From an uncultured Arenicella sp. (GTDB lineage: Bacteria > Pseudomonadota > Gammaproteobacteria > Arenicellales > Arenicellaceae), in assembly GCA_937922925.1 (NCBI GenBank), contig CALAKU010000012.1, positions 1-42,184 on the forward strand: a DNA stretch of 42,184 bases. The letters are read 5' to 3'. The position numbers were made by a program, and so were the translations under genes. Of the stretch, positions 34,024-39,287 are shown piece by piece (position 1 is the first letter of the stretch; each line of letters opens with the position of its first letter). The notes under the pieces were generated by a model, which saw only the letters and a program-made list of their open reading frames with translations, was not told the DNA's origin and did not search any database.

Positions 34024-34750
34024 GATTATCGTTCTGTGGGCTGTGCCCCGTTCAACCTCAACCGCTTTTGAGTGGATGATGCGCCAACGAGGCGATCTCG
34101 ATTGTTTGCATGAGCCGTTTGGCGAGGCGTGGTACCAAGGTGAAGACCCTCTGTGGCCGCGATTTAGCAAAGGCGAAAAAACCACGCCCGGTTTAAGCAT
34201 TGAGAGCGTTTGGCAAAACTTACAAGCCCGAGCGCAAAAAGGCCCTGTTTTTATCAAAGACTTTCCGCACTACATTAATCACTTCTGGTCGCCAGACTTT
34301 TTAAGTCACTTCACTCATTGTTTTTTGATTCGCGACCCTGCTAAAACGATTACCTCAATGTTCAATAAGTGGCCAGACTTCGATGAACTCGAAGTTGGTT
34401 TCCCTGAGCAACGCGCCTTGTTTGATTTGCTATGGGCGCTCAACGGCTCGCCGCCTCCAGTGATCGACAGCGATGATTTGCTCGAGAATCCCAAACGCAT
34501 AACAGAGCAATTTTGTGAGGCGGTGGGAATTCCGTTTATTGAAAGCGCGCTTAGCTGGGAAGCAGGCGGCGACCCATCGGAGCACAGTTGGTGGGACGGT
34601 GGTTCGTTTCACGCCAATCTCGCTCAATCAACCGGCTTGGTTGCGCAAACGCGCCGCTACGTCGAACTCGATAAAACGCCAGAGCGCGTGCAACGTGTGC
34701 ATCGGCGTATGCAGCCTCATTATGCGCATCTTTATAAACATCGGCTCTGA
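34016..34750 (+). CDS. Sulfotransferase family protein
   Basis: Seen: 244 residues starting MHKIIVLWAVPRSTSTAFEW, where PRSTSTAFE is the 5'-phosphosulfate-binding loop of PAPS-dependent sulfotransferases. A second conserved point is HCFLIRDPAKTITSM, the 3'-phosphate-binding region with the RDP motif. Known: such proteins transfer sulfate from PAPS to an alcohol or amine; bacterial members of this short type have mostly unknown acceptors. GTG 34016 overlaps the end of the racemase-like gene by eight bases, so the two are co-translated and may act on the same small molecule. No PAPS synthesis genes are nearby. Confidence 0.8.
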   Translation: MHKIIVLWAVPRSTSTAFEWMMRQRGDLDCLHEPFGEAWYQGEDPLWPRFSKGEKTTPGLSIESVWQNLQARAQKGPVFIKDFPHYINHFWSPDFLSHFTHCFLIRDPAKTITSMFNKWPDFDELEVGFPEQRALFDLLWALNGSPPPVIDSDDLLENPKRITEQFCEAVGIPFIESALSWEAGGDPSEHSWWDGGSFHANLAQSTGLVAQTRRYVELDKTPERVQRVHRRMQPHYAHLYKHRL

Positions 34751-34810
34751 TTGGTTTGTCTTCACATTAGCAAGCTTTTGTTAAATAACGCTTTTATTAA
34801 ATAAAGCCGC

Positions 34811-34839
34811 TTGCTCTCTTTTCGGTAGTGTTATGTAAT
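34811..34839 (+). promoter_or_regulatory. Possible promoter of the DUF4329 gene
   Basis: TTGCTC (34811-34816), a 17-base spacer and TGTAAT (34834-34839) stand about 70 bases before ATG 34908. The fit to consensus is moderate, and the spacing is optimal. Confidence 0.35.
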
Positions 34840-34907
34840 ATGTGAAGGTCATGTGAAGCCGACACAGGAATTCGCATATGGGAACCACCAAGATTAGGAG
34901 ATTTGAA

Positions 34908-36311
34908 ATGGGTGTTAAGGGCTTAAGTTTTGCAGCGTTGACTATTCTCGCTGCCAGTGCGATCAATGCAAACGCAAGTGAGCAATTTTCACAATATTGG
35001 CAGTCGCCGCAAGACAGCAAACGCAGTTATGACTACGACGGCCAGTTTATTTCCTCGAGCACTGCGGTCAGCAGCGGTTATGCCGATCGTTCTCAGCGGC
35101 CATTAGAACAACAAACGGTGTCTTCAAGCTTTATTCAGGCAGACACTCAATATGGCGACTTTGAAATTGCGAGCAACTATTCTGAACGAGAATACAGTTC
35201 CTCTTTGGCGGCGCACTTTGGTGGTCTAAGCTTATATTCAACCGCTGGGCGTGGTTACTCTTACGCCAGCACCGTAAACGATTATCGCGGTCTAGATCCT
35301 TACGCTTTTCATGGCGGCAATTTAGTCGATTTTCGTTATAGCGGCCAAGCCATTGGTTTGAATCTACGTGGCGATCATCGCATTCAATTCGGTGAATCGG
35401 TCGTGCGAGCCGATCGCCTAGAAGACCGTCGAGCGCGGTTTATCGATTATTCCAACAACCGCTTTTTTACGCGCCTAACTCAAGTAGATCGAGGCAGTGA
35501 AACAGTGGGCTTTGGCTTTGATGCCGGAATGAATTTTGGTCAATTCAATGTTGGTTATCAACAGCTTCAAAGTCGTTACGACGTCTCTACACAGCGCATT
35601 CGCTTCAACTGGAATCGCGATCAAAAGAATCAGTTTTGGCTCGATTTTACTAATCATGAAAACGCGCGCTTAGTCGACAACACCGATTTTTCGATGATGG
35701 TGTCGTGGCGCCATAGTTTCGGTTCAAAGGTCGCGCCGAGCTATTTTGATGAGGTGGTTGCAGAGGGCGACGAGCCGAAGAAAAAGAAAAAGCGCAGCAA
35801 TCGCGGCATTTTAATTGGCGGCGGCGCGGCGGCTGCAGCCGTACTACTGAGTTCAGGCAGCAGTGAGCAAGATTCGGCTGATCGCACACCACCGCCCAGT
35901 GTGTCCTTTGCGGTCAACATACAAGCCCAGCACGATGCGGCCAGAGGCGTGTTGAACAATATCAATCCAGTCTCGGTTCGCCAGAACGTTGAGCACGGCG
36001 GCTATATCTATCAAGCGGCCGATGGCAGTTATGCAGCAACAACACCAATACGCGGCGAAGTGGCCTCGCTGAGTTTACCACTGCCGCAGTTCGCCATTCC
36101 CAGCGGCACGCGAGCCAGAGCGTCTTACCACACGCACGGCGGGCCAGACCCTCGTTTTGATAACGAAAATTTTTCACCGACCGATTTAGAAAGTGATGCC
36201 GAATTTAATCTTGACGGCTATCTCGGAACGCCGGGCGGCCAATTCAAGTATCACGAAGTGTCTACCGGCAATATCTCGACCTTGGGTCGAATCTCAAATG
36301 GCGGAGGCTAA
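34908..36311 (+). CDS. Exported beta-rich protein with C-terminal DUF4329 domain
   Basis: Seen: 467 residues. After a signal peptide (LSFAALTILAASAIN, cleavage near ANA) come about 260 residues rich in alternating Tyr/Phe/Arg strands, resembling an outer-membrane barrel and ending near MMVSWRHSF. Then follow a lysine cluster (PKKKKKRSN) and a Gly/Ala hydrophobic stretch (GILIGGGAAAAAVLLSS). The last 140 residues match DUF4329: HGGYIYQAADGSYAATTP, the HTHG motif (408-411), FSPTD and YLGTPGGQFKYHE. The pattern His408-x-His410 ... Ser423-x-x-Asp426 recalls JAMM-type metalloproteases. ATG 34908 is preceded by AGGAG. Known: DUF4329 often ends Rhs-type toxins; here it does not. A lipoprotein gene follows after one base. 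Confidence 0.75.
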   Translation: MGVKGLSFAALTILAASAINANASEQFSQYWQSPQDSKRSYDYDGQFISSSTAVSSGYADRSQRPLEQQTVSSSFIQADTQYGDFEIASNYSEREYSSSLAAHFGGLSLYSTAGRGYSYASTVNDYRGLDPYAFHGGNLVDFRYSGQAIGLNLRGDHRIQFGESVVRADRLEDRRARFIDYSNNRFFTRLTQVDRGSETVGFGFDAGMNFGQFNVGYQQLQSRYDVSTQRIRFNWNRDQKNQFWLDFTNHENARLVDNTDFSMMVSWRHSFGSKVAPSYFDEVVAEGDEPKKKKKRSNRGILIGGGAAAAAVLLSSGSSEQDSADRTPPPSVSFAVNIQAQHDAARGVLNNINPVSVRQNVEHGGYIYQAADGSYAATTPIRGEVASLSLPLPQFAIPSGTRARASYHTHGGPDPRFDNENFSPTDLESDAEFNLDGYLGTPGGQFKYHEVSTGNISTLGRISNGGG

Positions 36312-36312
36312 G

Positions 36313-36825
36313 GTGTGGCGAGTCGCTTCTTGTGCATCCGTTTTAATCACCTGCTTTCTTAGCTCAGCGTGTATGGCTCACAACTCCGAATCATTGCAAA
36401 GCAAAGCTGAGCAAGCGAAAGCTCAAGCCGTTGAATACGTCGACGGCTTAGCAGCGAACTGCGATTACCGTAACGGGTATCAATGCGCGGATGCGCCACC
36501 TGAAATCGGCAAATCAAGTAAAGCATTTATCGCCGCTATTGATCAGAGCGGCACCGTCTCACCGATGTTCTTACAAACGTGGCCTTTGGCGTACGACGCG
36601 TTTCAAAACATTGAAGACTTAAGCGATGAGCAAAAGCAACTCAAACACTATCGAATTGGATTTCATTATTCCGAGCCACTTATTACGATCTGGTTTAAGC
36701 CCTTGCTCTTGCCGCAAATTGATCAAGGCGAAGTGGTTGGTAACATGCGTGCGCACATCGGCCAAGATGTGCGCGTGATTGTTGACAGCGCGAGTAATAC
36801 GACCAAGGTAGTACTAGGTCGCTAG
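36313..36825 (+). CDS. Lipoprotein of unknown function, coupled to the DUF4329 gene
   Basis: Seen: 170 residues with a lipoprotein signal: VWRVASCASVLITCFLSSAC, lipobox LSSAC. The mature part has two cysteines in NCDYRNGYQCADAPPEIG and an even mix of helix and strand with no family I recognise. The start is GTG 36313, because GGAGG sits five bases upstream inside the end of the DUF4329 gene; the longer reading frame beginning at 36193 lies within that gene and is not used. One base separates the two genes, so they are translationally coupled. Inferred: it may be a partner, anchor or protecting factor for the DUF4329 protein. This is speculation from position. Confidence 0.75.
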   Translation: MWRVASCASVLITCFLSSACMAHNSESLQSKAEQAKAQAVEYVDGLAANCDYRNGYQCADAPPEIGKSSKAFIAAIDQSGTVSPMFLQTWPLAYDAFQNIEDLSDEQKQLKHYRIGFHYSEPLITIWFKPLLLPQIDQGEVVGNMRAHIGQDVRVIVDSASNTTKVVLGR

Positions 36826-36865
36826 CGGTTTTTCGTGCTTGCAGGCGGCCGAGCCTGCCAACGCG

Positions 36866-37477
36866 TCAATCAAAATCGCAGGGTGCGTTCTCGGGTACCA
36901 AGGTCATTAAGCGAACTATTTGTTGTTGAGTGATTCGCTGTGTCGAGAGTTCGGGTAAGTCGTTAATCGCAAAAAAGTCGATGGCCGAAACTTCTTTATT
37001 TAACTTCGGCTCGCCGCCAATCAAATCGCATAGGAAAAAGCATTTGTAAGCATGGGGCCACTGTTGTGGATGGTCGTGTTTTTGTTTGTCCCACAAGGCA
37101 AGAAGTCGAGTCGCCTTAACTTCAAATCCGCTTTCTTCAAATGTTTCGCGTTCTGCCGCTAACGAAGGTGGTTCGTTGACATCAATCCAACCGCCCGGCA
37201 ATGTCCACTTGCCATCGCTGCGTTCGCGTACCATCAATACTCTATCTTCTCGAAGAACGACGCTGCGTACATCTAACTTAGGCGTGGCATAACCGCTTTT
37301 AGACTCACTGATAAACCGAGCTTTGGTCTCGCCCAAAGGTTCTTTAAATTCGAGGTGGCTCAACTCAGCTGCAATGTCTATAAGCCTTGCAAAACGCTCG
37401 CGATCAAACTCATCACGAGAATAGGTTAAGCCACTTTGCGCTATGGCCTGAAGTTCTATGATCCATTTTTCTAGCAT
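36866..37477 (-). CDS. Nudix hydrolase with N-terminal Nudix_N_2-type domain
   Basis: Seen: 203 residues. The Nudix box is complete and starts GGWIDVNEPPSLAAERETFE, continuing EESGF, which fits Gx5Ex7REUxEExGU. An N-terminal helical part of about 60 residues (MLEKWIIELQAIAQSGLTYS, then ERFARLIDIAAELSHLEF) resembles the extra domain seen in a family of nucleoside-diphosphate-X hydrolases. Known: Nudix enzymes split nucleoside diphosphates linked to another group with Mg2+; sugar-nucleotides, ADP-ribose and oxidised nucleotides are common substrates. The exact one is not readable here. It is convergent with the lipoprotein gene. Confidence 0.9.
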   Translation of the reverse strand: MLEKWIIELQAIAQSGLTYSRDEFDRERFARLIDIAAELSHLEFKEPLGETKARFISESKSGYATPKLDVRSVVLREDRVLMVRERSDGKWTLPGGWIDVNEPPSLAAERETFEESGFEVKATRLLALWDKQKHDHPQQWPHAYKCFFLCDLIGGEPKLNKEVSAIDFFAINDLPELSTQRITQQQIVRLMTLVPENAPCDFD

Positions 37478-37594
37478 GTAATATGATCTCGCTAAGAGGA
37501 TGGGCCGAAAAGTGGGCTCAACTGTTCACTCCCAAACAATCGACCGCAGACGCCGATGATAAAAAGGCAAATAGGCCGCAGCTCTTTATCTCGT

Positions 37595-37620
37595 TAATTT
37601 ATGGCGCTAATTTATGGCGC
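37595..37620 (+). repeat. 13-bp perfect tandem repeat in an intergenic region
   Basis: TAATTTATGGCGC occurs twice in direct succession upstream of the DUF1036 gene. It may be a chance slippage product; no function is suggested by its position. Confidence 0.6.
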
Positions 37621-37707
37621 TAGGGGTCTGGTTGGTGATTTAATAACATGTACAAAGTCACCAGTGTAAGGTGTGACCGTTTTTGTTTGACCGATAATTA
37701 AAATACC

Positions 37708-38352
37708 ATGAGACATCTTTGCTGTTTAGTTTTCATAATCATTAGCTTATACAGTTCCTCTGCCGTGGCAAGGCTAACCGTATGCAATAATTCAGACTTG
37801 GTTATGATGGTGTCTGCGGCTTACGACACGGATGAGTCCAGAATAGCGACCGAAGGGTGGTGGAAGATTTATCCAGGGTTTTGCCAGGAGACAGTGAACC
37901 TGCCGATGCTATCGGGTAACTATTATTTTCACGCAGAGTCTAGCCCGATTACTACGATTCCCGTTGATCGCTTTTCTATGGGCGAAGGGAGCGTGCTGTG
38001 CGTGCAGGCCGCCGATTTTAGAAATCCAGATTCAACGCAGTGCCAAGCCAATGAAGTTGCTGTTGGTTTTACAAAAATAGAAAAAAATTGGCGCAATTCT
38101 CATACCATTGCGATTGATCATTCAAAGCGCAAATACAAAGATGAATTCGCTACCCAAGTGGCCGGCGTTCAACGCATCCTAACCATTCTTGGGTTCGATG
38201 TGGGTGCCGTTGATGGCGTGCTGGGAAAGAAAACGCTAGACGCCATTAATGCGGTAACCGCGCATCAGCAATTAATAGGTCTTAACTTTGAAACCCTATA
38301 CCCTTCATTGGAAGCGTTGATACTTCAAGAAATGAAACTAGGCAAAAATTGA
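37708..38352 (+). CDS. Secreted DUF1036 protein with peptidoglycan-binding-like C-terminus
   Basis: Seen: 214 residues with a signal peptide (LCCLVFIIISLYSSSAVA). A DUF1036 domain follows: LTVCNNSDLVMMVSAAYDTD, GWWKIYPGFCQETVNLP, YYFHAES and GEGSVLCVQAADF. After about residue 150 comes a repeat-type peptidoglycan-binding segment: VQRILTILGFDVGAVDGVLG then KKTLDAINAV. Known: DUF1036 occurs in periplasmic or secreted proteins of proteobacteria, sometimes fused to cell-wall-binding parts; its function is unknown. It likely sits in the periplasm bound to peptidoglycan. It stands alone between flanking genes with about 160 to 230 bases of spacing. Confidence 0.82.
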   Translation: MRHLCCLVFIIISLYSSSAVARLTVCNNSDLVMMVSAAYDTDESRIATEGWWKIYPGFCQETVNLPMLSGNYYFHAESSPITTIPVDRFSMGEGSVLCVQAADFRNPDSTQCQANEVAVGFTKIEKNWRNSHTIAIDHSKRKYKDEFATQVAGVQRILTILGFDVGAVDGVLGKKTLDAINAVTAHQQLIGLNFETLYPSLEALILQEMKLGKN

Positions 38353-38513
38353 TGAAGTGTCAATGATCTGCTGGCCAGAATAATAATTGTTGCAGCCTCT
38401 GCTCAATTGCTTTAGCCTCCCCCGCGGGTAGAATAAAAAATAAAGGCCACGCGTTTAAGGTTTTGAATCTTATCTGCTTGCTCGAAGGCTGCGATTAATA
38501 ATGTTGGGTAAAA

Positions 38514-39209
38514 ATGGGTAGTTTTTTCAAGAAAGCGGCGGGCGCAGCCGTGATTCTGAGCGCATTTTCTGTGCGTGGTTCCTTAATGATCTTGGTTGCG
38601 TTCGTATTGTCATCCACATCGTTGAGTGCGCATGAATATAGCGAGTTGCATATCCACGAAGGGAGCAATCAAGAAGGAAGCAGTCTAGAAGGGAGTAATG
38701 AAGAAAGGAGCAATCAGGACAAGAGCGCTTCAGTTCAGACTCGCGTAACCCAAGACAACGACGTGCGCCAGCTGTTGGAATTGATGGGCGTTCCAGAGCA
38801 GCTGGATCAAAACGCCAAAATCATTAACGAAACCGTAAAAAAGCAGTTAGGGCAGACTGTGGTTAATGACGATCTGCGGCCAATATTGGATGCATTTAAT
38901 TCAGATCTAAAAAAGTCTATCGAGCAAACCATAAGCTGGGCCGCTTTAAAAGGCTCTTATATCTCAGCTTACAAGAACAAACTTTCTCCCGAGGATCTAC
39001 AAAGAGGCCTTGAGTTTTTGAGGTCGGACTCGGGCAAAAATTTTATGCAAGCTCAGCGCCTCGCCGCGATGGAAATTAAATTACTGACTGATCACTTGAT
39101 CCAAAATGATGTAATTAATCCATTGAACCAAAGGCTAGAGAGTTTGAAAGAACAACTTAATGAAATGCACCAACAGACAGAAGGCATTGAAGATAGGCCT
39201 ACTAATTGA
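38514..39209 (+). CDS. Exported DUF2059-like protein with a 15-bp coding repeat
   Basis: Seen: 231 residues with an N-terminal hydrophobic region in two parts (AAGAAVILSAF and LMILVAFVLSSTSLSAHEY, cleavage likely at LSA). A linker of four 5-residue copies follows (GSNQE, GSSLE, GSNEE, RSNQD at 38661-38720). The rest is helical and fits DUF2059: VRQLLELMGVPEQLDQNAK, then AYKNKLSPEDLQRGLEFLRS and GKNFMQAQ. Known: DUF2059 proteins are secreted or periplasmic and of unknown role. ATG 38514 is used; an ATG at 38586 would leave a signal without a charged start. Its stop codon falls inside a 19-bp tandem duplication (39187-39224). Confidence 0.75.
   Translation: MGSFFKKAAGAAVILSAFSVRGSLMILVAFVLSSTSLSAHEYSELHIHEGSNQEGSSLEGSNEERSNQDKSASVQTRVTQDNDVRQLLELMGVPEQLDQNAKIINETVKKQLGQTVVNDDLRPILDAFNSDLKKSIEQTISWAALKGSYISAYKNKLSPEDLQRGLEFLRSDSGKNFMQAQRLAAMEIKLLTDHLIQNDVINPLNQRLESLKEQLNEMHQQTEGIEDRPTN
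38661..38720 (+). repeat. Four 15-bp coding repeats in the DUF2059-like gene
   Basis: Units GGGAGCAATCAAGAA, GGAAGCAGTCTAGAA, GGGAGTAATGAAGAA and AGGAGCAATCAGGAC follow without gaps. They encode a hydrophilic Gly/Ser/Asn/Glu linker just after the signal peptide. Copies differ by a few bases, so this is an older expansion. Confidence 0.8.
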
Positions 39210-39224
39210 AGATAGGCCTACTAA
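39187..39224 (+). repeat. Perfect 19-bp tandem duplication spanning a stop codon
   Basis: TTGAAGATAGGCCTACTAA occurs twice in a row (39187-39205 and 39206-39224) without a mismatch. The stop codon (TGA 39207-39209) of the DUF2059-like gene lies in the second copy. Confidence 0.9.
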
Positions 39225-39287
39225 AGGCATGAAGTAGCTACGTTCTATTGTTAGGTTGGGAAATAATAAAAATAATTGGGGTTTCAA

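Noticed and set aside
36841..36858. GCAGGC/GCCTGC hairpin between the lipoprotein and Nudix genes as an intrinsic terminator
   Set aside because: The stem is only six pairs and no T-run follows on either strand.
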